From positions 1 through 37,052 of the forward strand of contig JAPPGA010000075.1 of assembly GCA_028821515.1 (NCBI GenBank): a stretch of 37,052 nt of DNA, read 5' to 3'. The first letter of the stretch is position 1. Every line of letters begins with the position of its first letter. The position numbers were made by a program, and so were the translations under genes. Origin of the DNA: Gammaproteobacteria bacterium. GTDB lineage: Bacteria; Pseudomonadota; Gammaproteobacteria; Pseudomonadales; Azotimanducaceae. Below are positions 23,531 to 31,177 of the stretch, in pieces. The notes below the pieces were generated by a model. It had not been told where the DNA came from. It saw only the letters and a program-made list of their open reading frames with translations, and made no database searches.

Positions 23531-25774
23531 TCAGGGCGTGGCTGCCGCCTCGCCTTCGACCATCGCCACCTGTTGGTTGAGTCCGATGTAGTCGAGCAGG
23601 ATGAGGCCCGTCTCGCGCAACATCGGATCGTCCAGCGGGTTTTCCTCCAGCGGGCTCTGCTCGCTCTCCTCATTCGATTCGCCGTCGGCGATCGGGGTGA
23701 TCGGTATTGGCGCGTCGCCAAACGCGCCACTCTCGACCTGTGAAAGCGCGTTCCATTCTTCGATGCTTTCGACCAGCGGTTCGCCTCTGGCTTCCAGACG
23801 CGCGTTCACGATGGCGAGCCGCCGGCCGTCGTCCGCTTCACGGTCCCTTTCGCGCGTCTCCCTGTTCAACGACAGGTGAGTTCTGGCGCGAAGTTCCGTA
23901 TCCCGCTCTGTCATGGCGCGAAGATACCGGAAGTCCGGATCGTCCGCGACGCGGCGCAGGTGAGCGGCCTGCAGTTCACGAACGAACGGAGCCACCTCGC
24001 CGTTGGCCGAATAGTCCGCCGGGGAAATGCGGTCCCACGGCATCGCATCGTCCAGTGCACTCTCACCTATTCGGTCGATGTCGTACGCCGCCGGCATTTC
24101 AATGTCGGGGATCACACCCTGGTGCTGGGTGCTCTGGCCGGAGATGAGGTAGTACTTGGCCTGCGTGATCTTGAGGTGCCCGCGGCTCAACGGCAGCAAG
24201 GTCTGCACCGTGCCCTTGCCGAAGGTCCGGCTCCCGGTAATGATGCCCCGCTGATACGCCTGGATGGCACCGGCAAATATCTCGGATGCGGACGCCGACA
24301 ACCGGTTTACCAAGACCGCGAGCGGTCCACTCCACTCAATGCGCGAATCCGTATCCGGGAACTGCTGCGCGCGCCGCCCCTGGTTGCGAACCTGCACCAC
24401 CGGACCGGACTCGATGAACAGTCCCGTCAGGCTCTTTGCCTCCTCGAGCGATCCTCCTCCGTTATCGCGCAGGTCCACGACGATGCCTTCCACTCCATCG
24501 TCCTTGAGCTCTTCGATCAGCCGGACCACGTCCCGGGTCGTAGCCCTCCCTTCGTCTCTCCGCCTCGCCATGGGGTCGGCATAGAAGGAAGGGATATCGA
24601 TAACGCCGATCCTGCGCTCGTGCCCGCCAACGTCGTACGCAAGGATTTTCTTCTTTGCAGCCTGATCGTCCAGCATGACCTTGTTGCGGGTGATCTGGAC
24701 GATCCTGGCATCGGCCTCGACCGCATTCGGTCCGATCACTTCAAGTCTCACAACGGAGCCCTTCGGCCCACGGATGAGGTCCACCACTTCGTCGAGACGC
24801 ATGCCGACGATGTCTATCAGTTCTCCCGTCTCGCCCTGGCCCACCCCGATGATGCGATCCAGGGGCTTCAACGCGCCGCTCTTGTCCGCCGGGCCCGCGG
24901 TGACCAGCCGGCTGATCGACGTGTATTCATCCACCTGATTCAGCACAGCACCGATGCCTTCGAGGGAGAGCGACATGTCTATGTTGAACTGGGCTGTGTT
25001 TCGCGGCGAAAAGTACTCGGTATGCGGATCGTAGGTATTAGTGAACGCGTTGATGTAGGTCTGGAATGCCTCTTCGCTTCGGGTCTCGTGCTTGGTCTGC
25101 GTCAATTGGCGCAGGCGGTTGCGGTAGCGCTTACCGAGCCTTTCCTCGATGTCTTCGATTTCTTCACCGTCAAGCAACAACTCAAGCGTCCATGCCTTGA
25201 TGCGCTTGCGCCACAGGGTGTTCATCTCGTCGACGTCGCCCGGCCACGGCGCATTTTCCCGGTCGAGTTCAAGCGACTCGTCCGCCGTGAAGTCAAAGCC
25301 ATACAGGCCACCGTCGAGAACGGCAAGGACATGCTCAAGGCGTTCGACCATGCGTTGCTGGAAGAGGTTGAAAATGTCGAAAGCCGGTTCCAGGTCACCC
25401 TGCTTCAACGCCTCGTCAAGGCTGAACCGATACTCCCCGTCCAGTGCCTCGACATCCCCGGCAAGGAAGTACGCGCGATCCGGATCGAGGCGGTCCAGGT
25501 ACTTGTCGAAGACCTGCGCCGAGACGCTGTCGTCGATTGCCCTGCGCGGATAGTAGTGATTGTTGCGCAATTCATTGACGATGGAAACCGACGCCCTCGA
25601 GTGCGAAGCCAGCGGCTTCAGCGGCTCGTATGCGCGGTCTTCCGCCAGCAGCGCGTCGGACGCGGCGAGCGCGACGACCATTGCGGCGGCGATGGCCCAC
25701 TGGTATCTCCCCCGTCGCCCGAGGCGTACTTCCAAAAAGGTCACTGCACCTCGCAAACGCGGTCTGACCGGCAT
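23531..25774 (-). CDS. prc: Tail-specific carboxy-terminal protease Prc/Tsp
   Basis: This 747-residue periplasmic protease cuts proteins with non-polar C-termini and controls cell-wall hydrolases and lipoproteins. A signal or anchor segment is visible (WAIAAAMVVALAASDALLA, about 26-44). The PDZ domain lies around 260-360 (GIGAVLNQVDEY, LKPLDRIIGVGQG). The S41 catalytic dyad is Ser495 (NRLSASASEIF) and Lys520 (TFGKGTVQ), 25 residues apart as in E. coli Prc. The oxyanion-side DLRDNGGGSL (434-443) is intact. The C-terminal DUF3340-type region (about 570-700) is present. Length is slightly above E. coli Prc (682). It is divergent from the FKBP gene across 162 bp and convergent with thrS. Confidence 0.96.
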   Translation of the reverse strand: MPVRPRLRGAVTFLEVRLGRRGRYQWAIAAAMVVALAASDALLAEDRAYEPLKPLASHSRASVSIVNELRNNHYYPRRAIDDSVSAQVFDKYLDRLDPDRAYFLAGDVEALDGEYRFSLDEALKQGDLEPAFDIFNLFQQRMVERLEHVLAVLDGGLYGFDFTADESLELDRENAPWPGDVDEMNTLWRKRIKAWTLELLLDGEEIEDIEERLGKRYRNRLRQLTQTKHETRSEEAFQTYINAFTNTYDPHTEYFSPRNTAQFNIDMSLSLEGIGAVLNQVDEYTSISRLVTAGPADKSGALKPLDRIIGVGQGETGELIDIVGMRLDEVVDLIRGPKGSVVRLEVIGPNAVEADARIVQITRNKVMLDDQAAKKKILAYDVGGHERRIGVIDIPSFYADPMARRRDEGRATTRDVVRLIEELKDDGVEGIVVDLRDNGGGSLEEAKSLTGLFIESGPVVQVRNQGRRAQQFPDTDSRIEWSGPLAVLVNRLSASASEIFAGAIQAYQRGIITGSRTFGKGTVQTLLPLSRGHLKITQAKYYLISGQSTQHQGVIPDIEMPAAYDIDRIGESALDDAMPWDRISPADYSANGEVAPFVRELQAAHLRRVADDPDFRYLRAMTERDTELRARTHLSLNRETRERDREADDGRRLAIVNARLEARGEPLVESIEEWNALSQVESGAFGDAPIPITPIADGESNEESEQSPLEENPLDDPMLRETGLILLDYIGLNQQVAMVEGEAAATP

Positions 25775-25818
25775 TTAGTCCCCCAGGGGTCCCGAAGAGT
25801 TCATGGATACGGGCGAAC

Positions 25819-25853
25819 TGTACCCCGAAGCCGGTACATGGAACAATCGTTCC
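25819..25853. promoter_or_regulatory. Two adjacent dyads in the prc/FKBP divergent region
   Basis: TGTACC (25819-25824) is mirrored by GGTACA (25833-25838) across 8 nt. Immediately after it, GGAAC (25840-25844) is mirrored by GTTCC (25849-25853) across 4 nt. Both lie between two divergent envelope-folding genes, where a shared operator is plausible but unproven; the arms are short. Confidence 0.35.
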
Positions 25854-25936
25854 GGTGAGCGGCAGCGAACAAGCCGAGCTGCGGTGAACCTCAACATTCC
25901 TGACAAGTGACGGACAAATCCGGAGGACACGTACCC

Positions 25937-26401
25937 ATGCGAACCTGGCATGTACCTTTAGTCGCGGTAATCGCGCTCGCCATCCAGTTCGAGGCCGAGG
26001 CACAACGCACGGCCGACACCCGCGCCGAAGGTGAAGCGTTCCTCGCGGAGAACGCAGAGCGCGAAGGGGTAGTGACCCTGGCTTCGGGGCTGCAGTACGA
26101 GGTTCTCGCGGAAGGGGACGGGGCGACGCCGAAACGCCGCAGCACCGTGGTGGTGCACTATACCGGCACCCTTGTTGACGGCACGCAGTTCGACAGTTCG
26201 CATCAGCGGGGCGTTCCCGCCAGGTTCCCCGTAAACCGCGTCATTCCCGGTTGGACGGAGGCACTACAGCGCATGCAGGTCGGCGACAGGTGGCGGCTCT
26301 ACATCCCGCCCGACCTCGCGTACAAGGACCGAAAGGACATCCCCATGATTCCCCCCGGCTCCACCCTCATATTCGAGGTCGAACTTCTGGAAGTGCAATG
26401 A
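25937..26401 (+). CDS. Exported FKBP-type peptidyl-prolyl isomerase
   Basis: This 154-residue protein has an N-terminal signal peptide (WHVPLVAVIALAIQFEAEA, about 4-22), a short linker (residues 23-50), and one FKBP domain: VVVHYTGTLVDGTQFDSS, FPVNRVIPGWTEALQRMQVG and IPPGSTLIFEVELLEV. These carry the expected Tyr, Asp, Phe, Val-Ile, Trp and Phe pocket residues. It should speed proline isomerisation in periplasmic proteins. It is shorter than FkpA or Mip and lacks their long dimerisation helices. GGAGG about 10 nt upstream supports this ATG over one 10 codons earlier. It is divergent from prc, consistent with a shared envelope-folding role (inference). Confidence 0.92.
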   Translation: MRTWHVPLVAVIALAIQFEAEAQRTADTRAEGEAFLAENAEREGVVTLASGLQYEVLAEGDGATPKRRSTVVVHYTGTLVDGTQFDSSHQRGVPARFPVNRVIPGWTEALQRMQVGDRWRLYIPPDLAYKDRKDIPMIPPGSTLIFEVELLEVQ

Positions 26402-26476
26402 CCCACATTGGCATCGACACCCCTGCGCACCGCGGCATGACCATGAACCGGCCTGGAAGCCACCGGACGCGTTCGG

Positions 26477-26725
26477 TTGCGCCCGCCTGAGCCTCCCATC
26501 CGCACGGTCCTGCTCGCCGCCATCGCGGCAGTGCTGGCCATCGTGTGGCTTGCCAGGAGTTTCGAAATCGAGACCGGTGAACTGACGGGTTTCTTCCTGA
26601 TGAGCCTGGCGGTAGTCGCGGGCATCGCCGTCATGGCGGCGCTCACCGTCTCGATCACAAAACTGATCCGGCCACGCCGGCGTCAGGACAGGTCGATGAA
26701 GAACCGGTCCATCCGCGGCGCGTAG
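26477..26725 (+). CDS. Small two-helix membrane protein of unknown function
   Basis: This 82-residue protein has two clear hydrophobic helices (TVLLAAIAAVLAIVWLA, about 10-26, and GFFLMSLAVVAGIAVMAALTV, about 38-58) and a basic C-terminal tail (IRPRRRQDRSMKNRSIRG). No family is recognised. The only usable start is TTG, with no strong Shine-Dalgarno, so the true start is uncertain. It follows the FKBP gene by 75 bp. Its 3' end overlaps the convergent lepB gene by 43 nt, which weakens the case. The helices and charged tail argue that it is real, and I hold it at moderate confidence. Confidence 0.5.
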   Translation: MRPPEPPIRTVLLAAIAAVLAIVWLARSFEIETGELTGFFLMSLAVVAGIAVMAALTVSITKLIRPRRRQDRSMKNRSIRGA

Positions 26726-27411
26726 TAGTTGTCGTAATCCAGCGAAAACGCCACCCCGTGGGCGCGGCCCAGGATGCGTTCTCGCGCGACGGGACCGATC
26801 CTGCGAAAGTCTCCGCTGTTGTCCCGATTGTCCCCAAGCATCAGGTACTGGCCGTCCGGCACAGTGAAACGCCGGAACGACGAGTAGCCCGGATCGCTCG
26901 GATACCGCATTACCATGATGGTGCGCGACTGGCCCAGGATCGTCTCCCGCAGAATCCGATGCGCGCGCGAGGGGCGTATCTTGAGGTCGGCGCACTCCTC
27001 ATCGGTCAGGGTTTCGTAGGTGGCCTCCACCCCGTTGACGATGAGCCTGTTGCGGCGCAGTTCAACCGTGTCGCCCGGCACGCCGATCACCCGCTTGATG
27101 AACTGGCGCCCGTCGACCGGATTGAGGAACGTGACGATGTCTCCACGTTCGGGGTCCGACCATTGCGCGATCCGCGCCAGCGTGAACGGCACCCGAAGGC
27201 TGTACGCCAGTTTGTCAACGACGATCCGCTCGCCGGTGAGGATCGTCGGCTTCATAGAGCCGGACGGCACGTGGTTCCAGTCGGCGATGGCGGAACGAAA
27301 CAACAGCATGACCGCCACAAACAGCACGAACCCGCGCCAGTCGAGCCAGATTTTCCATAGTTTGCGGGTCAAGTCAGAAGGCTCGCCGGCAGGGCCTTGG
27401 GGGAGACGCAT
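26683..27411 (-). CDS. lepB: Signal peptidase I
   Basis: This 242-residue membrane-bound serine protease removes signal peptides from exported preproteins. It has one N-terminal anchor helix (GFVLFVAVMLLF, 27-38). The nucleophile is Ser52 (VPSGSMKPT) and the general base is Lys106 (GRQFIKRVIGVPGD). The conserved YLMLGDNRDNSGDFR box is near residue 190. It has one obvious membrane helix rather than the two of E. coli LepB and is shorter than that 324-residue protein, a common form in other bacteria. No lepA or rnc is adjacent. Its 5' side holds a REP-like repeat and then DUF1244 on the same strand. Confidence 0.95.
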   Translation of the reverse strand: MRLPQGPAGEPSDLTRKLWKIWLDWRGFVLFVAVMLLFRSAIADWNHVPSGSMKPTILTGERIVVDKLAYSLRVPFTLARIAQWSDPERGDIVTFLNPVDGRQFIKRVIGVPGDTVELRRNRLIVNGVEATYETLTDEECADLKIRPSRAHRILRETILGQSRTIMVMRYPSDPGYSSFRRFTVPDGQYLMLGDNRDNSGDFRRIGPVARERILGRAHGVAFSLDYDNYYAPRMDRFFIDLS

Positions 27412-27426
27412 GGGCTAGGAGGATGC

Positions 27427-27495
27427 GCCGTAGAACGGCACGTCAGTGCCGATCAAGGCGTAGCATCCGGGACGGGCGGGATGGGCGACAAAGAG
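27427..27495. repeat. REP-like palindromic intergenic repeat, copy 2
   Basis: This 69-bp element is a close copy of the one at 23461-23528. It has the same GTAG head, the hairpin CGGCAC-GTCA-GTGCCG (loop one base longer) and the same G-rich end. Roughly 58 of 69 positions match by eye. It lies between the lepB and DUF1244 genes, both on the minus strand. The differences cluster in a 7-nt stretch after the hairpin. Confidence 0.78.
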
Positions 27496-27562
27496 CGCTT
27501 GGGCGGGGATCAGAGACGGCACGCCCGAAGGGCTGACGGATTTCATGGCGCTATGGTGTGGA

Positions 27563-27865
27563 CTACGCCTGGCTACTTTCGAACTTCGCCAACTGCTCCG
27601 GGGAGGCCTCGCCCTGGTACTTCGATTTCCACTCGGCATACGGCATCCCGTAGACGATTTCCCGGGCCGCCTCGTAGTCGATCTCCCGGCCCTCTTCGCG
27701 GGCCGCTTCGACGTACCACTTGGAAAGACAGTTCCGGCAGAACCCCGCGAGGTTCATGAGATCAATGTTCTGCACGTCCTTGTTCGCATCGAGATGCGTG
27801 ACGAGGCGGCGGAACACGGCCGCTTCGATCGTCCGGGTCCCGGCTTGGTCGCGGTCGTCGGGCAT
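27563..27865 (-). CDS. DUF1244-family protein
   Basis: This protein of 100 residues matches DUF1244 (PF06844) almost throughout: HLDANKDVQNIDLMNLAGFC (24-43), then CLSKWYVEAA and EAAREIVYGMPYAEWKSKYQ. The conserved FCRNC pair of Cys residues may bind metal. It is a short cytosolic protein common in proteobacteria; no function is established that I can name. It starts with an ATG 44 nt from the divergent terC-like gene and is followed by the REP-like repeat and lepB. Confidence 0.93.
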   Translation of the reverse strand: MPDDRDQAGTRTIEAAVFRRLVTHLDANKDVQNIDLMNLAGFCRNCLSKWYVEAAREEGREIDYEAAREIVYGMPYAEWKSKYQGEASPEQLAKFESSQA

Positions 27866-27909
27866 GGTGTACTTCTCAAACGGTTACTGACGGTGCGGAT
27901 GATAATCCC

Positions 27910-28665
27910 ATGCTAGACCTGCTCGCCAATCCAGAGGTGTGGATCGCCTTCCTGACCCTGACGATGCTCGAGATAGTGCTCGGCATCGACAATATCGTCT
28001 TCATCTCGATCCTCACGGGACGCCTCCCGCCCCACCAGCGGGCCCCGGCCCGCTACCTCGGCCTTGGCCTCGCGATGTTCATGCGCATCGGTCTCCTGGC
28101 ATCGCTCGCGTGGATCATGGGCCTGTCAGCCGATCTGTTCGAGATCTTCGGCCACGGCGTGTCGGGACGCGACATCATCCTGGTCGGCGGCGGAGGTTTC
28201 CTGCTCGCGAAATCGACCCTCGAGATGCACAACGCCCTCGAGCACAGCGTCAGCGAGACCGCCGGCGTGCCGGTCGCGACCTTCGGGGCCGTTCTCGTGC
28301 AGATCGGCCTGATCGACATCGTGTTCTCGCTCGACTCCGTGATAACCGCCGTCGGACTGGTGGACGAGCTTCCCGTGATGATCGCGGCGATCATCGTCGC
28401 CGTGCTGGTCATGATGGTCGCCGCCGGCCCGGTCAGCAGGTTCATCGAGGACCATCCGACGCTCAAGATGCTGGCACTCTCGTTCCTGCTGGTGATCGGC
28501 CTGATGCTGGTGGCCGAGGGATTCGGCGTCTCGGTGCCGAAAGGCTACATTTACTTTGCGATGGCCTTCTCACTGCTGGTGGAGCTGTTGAACATCCGCG
28601 CGCAACGGGATCCTGTCAAGCTGCGCAAGACGCAACTCGCGGACCTGGTGCGGCCCACCGGGTAA
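27910..28665 (+). CDS. TerC-family integral membrane protein
   Basis: This protein of 251 residues has about seven to eight membrane helices and the two TerC signature helices: MLEIVLGIDNIVFISIL (20-36), with acidic Glu and Asp inside the membrane, and IDIVFSLDSVITAVGLVDE. The family includes manganese exporters (MntP-like function in some YoaE/Alx members) and tellurite-resistance TerC. Metal export, perhaps of Mn2+ during metalation of secreted proteins, is the most likely role but is inferred. No yybP-ykoY riboswitch fits in the 44-bp gap upstream. It converges on yaaA. Confidence 0.92.
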   Translation: MLDLLANPEVWIAFLTLTMLEIVLGIDNIVFISILTGRLPPHQRAPARYLGLGLAMFMRIGLLASLAWIMGLSADLFEIFGHGVSGRDIILVGGGGFLLAKSTLEMHNALEHSVSETAGVPVATFGAVLVQIGLIDIVFSLDSVITAVGLVDELPVMIAAIIVAVLVMMVAAGPVSRFIEDHPTLKMLALSFLLVIGLMLVAEGFGVSVPKGYIYFAMAFSLLVELLNIRAQRDPVKLRKTQLADLVRPTG

Positions 28666-28690
28666 AGGTGTAGAAGTGAGGTGAGGGCTG

Positions 28691-29470
28691 CTAGCTCGGC
28701 CTGTCTCGCAGGAAGACGAACTCGTCCCTCGAAGACTCGGCGTCGCAGTAGCGGTATCCGCCCCAGTCGAAGTCCTTGAGACCCCTCATCGTGTCGATGC
28801 GGTTCTTCACGATGAAACTCGCCATCAGCCCCCGCGCCTTCTTGGCGTAGAAGCTGATGAACTTGTAGCGGCCGTTCTTCAGGTCCTTGAAGACCGGCCG
28901 GACAACCCGGTTCGCCCCGATGCGACCGGGATCGAGAACGTCCCAGTATTCGTTGGACGCGAGATTCACCAGCAGTTTCGAGCGGTGCCCTTCGAGTTCG
29001 GCCGCGAGCGCATCGGACAACCTGTCGCCCCAGAATTCGTAGAGGTTGCCGCCGCGCGGATTGGGCAGCGACACCCCCATCTCGAGGCGATAGGGCTGTA
29101 TCAGGTCCAGGGGCTTCAACACACCGTACAGTCCGGAGAGAATCCGTACCCGCTTCTGTGCCCAGGTGAAGTCGCGCTCCGAGTAGTCCCAGGCCTGCAT
29201 GCCCACGTAGACATCGCCACGAAACGCGAGCGCCGCCTGCTTGGCGTTGTCCCGGGTGAACGGCAGCGCCCACTCGTTGTAGCGGTCGCAGTTGAGCTCG
29301 CCCAGCTTCGTGCTGATGCCCATCAGGTCCGAGACTTCACCCGGGGACAGGTCCTTGAGTTCATCGATCAGCAACCGGGCGTCGTCGAGAAACTCGGGCT
29401 GCGAGAACTTGCGCGTCGTCGGCCTGGACTCGAAGTCCAGCGACTTGGCTGGAGAGATTACCAACAGCAT
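28691..29470 (-). CDS. yaaA: Peroxide-stress protein YaaA (DUF328)
   Basis: This protein of 259 residues matches E. coli YaaA in length (258) and motifs: MLLVISPAKSLDFE at the start, then FRGDVYVGM, ILSGLYGVLKPLDLIQPYRLEMG, NLASNEYWDV, FKDLKNGRYKFISFYAKKAR and LKDFDWGGYRY. In E. coli it is induced by OxyR, lowers free iron during peroxide stress and binds DNA. The ATG was chosen for the AGGGGGT site 7 nt upstream and the family N-terminus. It has its own promoter-like sequence upstream, so it need not depend on the darTG transcript ahead of it. Confidence 0.95.
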   Translation of the reverse strand: MLLVISPAKSLDFESRPTTRKFSQPEFLDDARLLIDELKDLSPGEVSDLMGISTKLGELNCDRYNEWALPFTRDNAKQAALAFRGDVYVGMQAWDYSERDFTWAQKRVRILSGLYGVLKPLDLIQPYRLEMGVSLPNPRGGNLYEFWGDRLSDALAAELEGHRSKLLVNLASNEYWDVLDPGRIGANRVVRPVFKDLKNGRYKFISFYAKKARGLMASFIVKNRIDTMRGLKDFDWGGYRYCDAESSRDEFVFLRDRPS

Positions 29471-29512
29471 GGGATGACCCCCTTGTCGCGAGGCGCTTTC
29501 ACTACTCGGACT

Positions 29513-29541
29513 ATTGTAAAGGGGCGCATCCTCACCGCCAA
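29513..29541 (-). promoter_or_regulatory. Candidate sigma-70 promoter of yaaA
   Basis: On the minus strand TTGGCG (29541-29536) and TACAAT (29518-29513) are separated by 17 nt. The -35 lies 2 nt past the end of the MazE-like reading frame, and the start point would be about 35 nt before the yaaA ATG. Confidence 0.55.
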
Positions 29542-29543
29542 AC

Positions 29544-29756
29544 TCAGGCACCTACCTCAGAACCTTTGGGCTCCGCCAGTATGTCTGCGTGGGCATTGTC
29601 CGGTCCTATACCCGCCAACATCTCCTTCTCACTGTACGGGAACTGTAGTGCGCCCAGTTTCTCAACGGCGGATTTGACCACGAGCCCCTCATTGCTCACA
29701 TCGACCGCGACCTTGGTGTCCGCCTCCAAATGCGCCATTTCCGCCATCGCCTTCAT
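29544..29756 (-). CDS. MazE/AbrB-like antitoxin, N-terminally truncated
   Basis: This reading frame of 70 residues starts MKAMAEMAHLEADTKVAVDV and later has FPYSEKEMLAGIGPDN followed by HADILAEPKGSEVG. These match the second half of the MazE SpoVT-AbrB domain (IPKAxAExxxLExGTxVxV) and the toxin-wrapping tail (YxLxELLAGITPENxHxExxxGxPxGxEV). The first 15 or so residues (RKWGNSLxVRIP) are missing; the frame upstream is open into darG but shows no such motif and no other start beyond TTG. The ATG shares one base with the darG stop (TGATG), implying coupled translation. No mazF follows. It is either a decaying mazE or a recruited third darTG gene. Confidence 0.65.
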   Translation of the reverse strand: MKAMAEMAHLEADTKVAVDVSNEGLVVKSAVEKLGALQFPYSEKEMLAGIGPDNAHADILAEPKGSEVGA

Positions 29757-30469
29757 CAAAACTCGAGTTTCTTCTGCACAGCCGTGGCGTCCTTCGTCGC
29801 GTCCGCCGTAATGTATCTGAAAACCGACTCAAGCGTCCTGACTCCGACGCCCTTTTGCGCCCCCAACTGGGCAATCGATCTGACCTCCTCCCGATCCATT
29901 GCCTCGCGAATCGCCGCCACGCGATCCAGTCGCAGACCCGTTGCCATGGAGATCATTTCATCGGACGTCGTGTCGAGTCGCTGCTTGCATTCAGCGTAAA
30001 GATCGTCTTCCGCGGCAGGGTCGTATCGATAGATATCGATATCAATGTCATCACACGCATACAAATGTTGCGCCATGATTCCAATAGCTCGTTCCTCAGG
30101 AATCTTGCCGTTCAAGGCGCCAAGCACAGGGAATGCGATCGATACAATTCGGCAACGCTGATAAGTGTCGACGAAACGTTCCAGTCCTTGATGCAGGTAT
30201 TCCTCCTTGGATGGATGTTTCCAGTCCTTTTTTGTGGGGAAATTGAGTACCCAGCGACGCTCTTTTCCGTTCGTCGGCCTGTAGAGCCAAAGCTTTCCAA
30301 CTTTCAATTCGCCACTTGCGCAATGGTCCACATACTGCCTGAACATGTCCGGATGACGCAGTCGGAACTCCAGTGCGATGCCCGCACCCATCACACCATT
30401 GCAGTTCACGGTGTTCACCAGCGTCTGGCGGTCACTGTTGAACAGATTGCCTTTCAATACCCGCAGCAT
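29756..30469 (-). CDS. darG: DarG-type macrodomain antitoxin (DNA ADP-ribosylglycohydrolase)
   Basis: This protein of 237 residues has an N-terminal macrodomain (about 1-155): LKGNLFNSDRQTLVNTVNCN (5-24), GVMGAGIALEFRLRHPDMF and NFPTKKDWKHPS, where Lys80 sits at the position of the catalytic Lys of DarG. SIAFPVLGALNGKIP carries the Gly-rich ribose loop. The C-terminal 80 residues would form the DarT-binding part. It removes ADP-ribose from thymidines modified by DarT. The ATG is 1 nt after the darT stop, with GGAG 7 nt upstream overlapping darT; a longer start at 30517 was rejected. GC content is about 48-50 percent (30121-30180: 29 of 60), well below the nuo genes. Confidence 0.9.
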   Translation of the reverse strand: MLRVLKGNLFNSDRQTLVNTVNCNGVMGAGIALEFRLRHPDMFRQYVDHCASGELKVGKLWLYRPTNGKERRWVLNFPTKKDWKHPSKEEYLHQGLERFVDTYQRCRIVSIAFPVLGALNGKIPEERAIGIMAQHLYACDDIDIDIYRYDPAAEDDLYAECKQRLDTTSDEMISMATGLRLDRVAAIREAMDREEVRSIAQLGAQKGVGVRTLESVFRYITADATKDATAVQKKLEF

Positions 30470-30470
30470 T

Positions 30471-31085
30471 TCAGGACTCCGAGAAGAACCAGTCTGGCCT
30501 GACGCTAATGTCACCAAGTCGCGTCGCCACCCGCGCTACTGCCAAGGAATCCTGATTCTGGACCACAATCTTGCTCACAAGAGCAAAAGGTAGCACTCTC
30601 GGCACCAGAACTTCGGCACAGCGCTTTCGGCGACCGTCGACAAAATCTCGCCAGTATTCGGCATGGAGACATTCCCAATCGAGTTGGTCCAGATTCTCAA
30701 GATCGTCGAAGAACCCCGTACTTCGTGACGCCGCGTTTCCATCCGTGAAAATCGTACCGGAAATCAGCATGACGAACTTGTCGACATAGAGGATTGCGAG
30801 TTCCTTCTGCACATTCGATCTTCTGTACAACATGGGATTTCGCGCACGAAAATATAGTGGAACATAGTCGTGCAATGACCTGCCGTGGACCGGGTCGCGC
30901 CGTGACCGACGCTGGTTCACATTTGGGTCGGAGACGTCTACCGGGTCATGGTCCGCATGGGCTTGGTTGTGCGGCTTCAATCCGGAAAGGGCAATCGACT
31001 CCAGGTTACTTCGATGCGTGATATGGAAGAGATAAGAAATCCCATGATGCTCGGTGAGTTGGCGAAAGCGTTGCTCGCTCGTCAC
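30471..31085 (-). CDS. darT: DarT-type DNA ADP-ribosyltransferase toxin
   Basis: This protein of 204 residues is of the DUF4433/DarT type, which transfers ADP-ribose from NAD+ to thymidine in single-stranded DNA. Visible motifs are YLFHITHRSNLESIALSGL (18-36), LHDYVPLYFRARNPMLY (71-87, the phrase typical of this family), TDGNAAS (114-120), and RKRCAEVLVPRV (153-164) with the catalytic Glu158. DarG homologues act as the antidote. The gene starts with GTG, 92 bp after the nuoN stop on the same strand, and shares a 1-nt gap with darG. The pair acts in phage defence in described cases; that role here is inference. Confidence 0.92.
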   Translation of the reverse strand: MTSEQRFRQLTEHHGISYLFHITHRSNLESIALSGLKPHNQAHADHDPVDVSDPNVNQRRSRRDPVHGRSLHDYVPLYFRARNPMLYRRSNVQKELAILYVDKFVMLISGTIFTDGNAASRSTGFFDDLENLDQLDWECLHAEYWRDFVDGRRKRCAEVLVPRVLPFALVSKIVVQNQDSLAVARVATRLGDISVRPDWFFSES

Positions 31086-31177
31086 CGTGTCCGCTCACGC
31101 CGTTGGACCATCCCCCGGCCAACCACTTCCTTGGCCCGCAGTCCGACAGCCACACTCGCGTACATTCGGAGAATCAC

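Noticed and set aside
23876-25858. Plus-strand frame of 660 codons opposite prc
   Set aside because: It mirrors the whole prc gene, has no recognisable domain, and crosses the divergent promoter region.
27866-27909. Possible manganese riboswitch before the terC-like gene
   Set aside because: The gap is only 44 bp, too short for a yybP-ykoY element.
31082-31165. 27-codon minus-strand frame ending at the darT GTG (GTGA overlap)
   Set aside because: No ribosome-binding site and no recognised motif; a leader peptide for darT is possible but unsupported.
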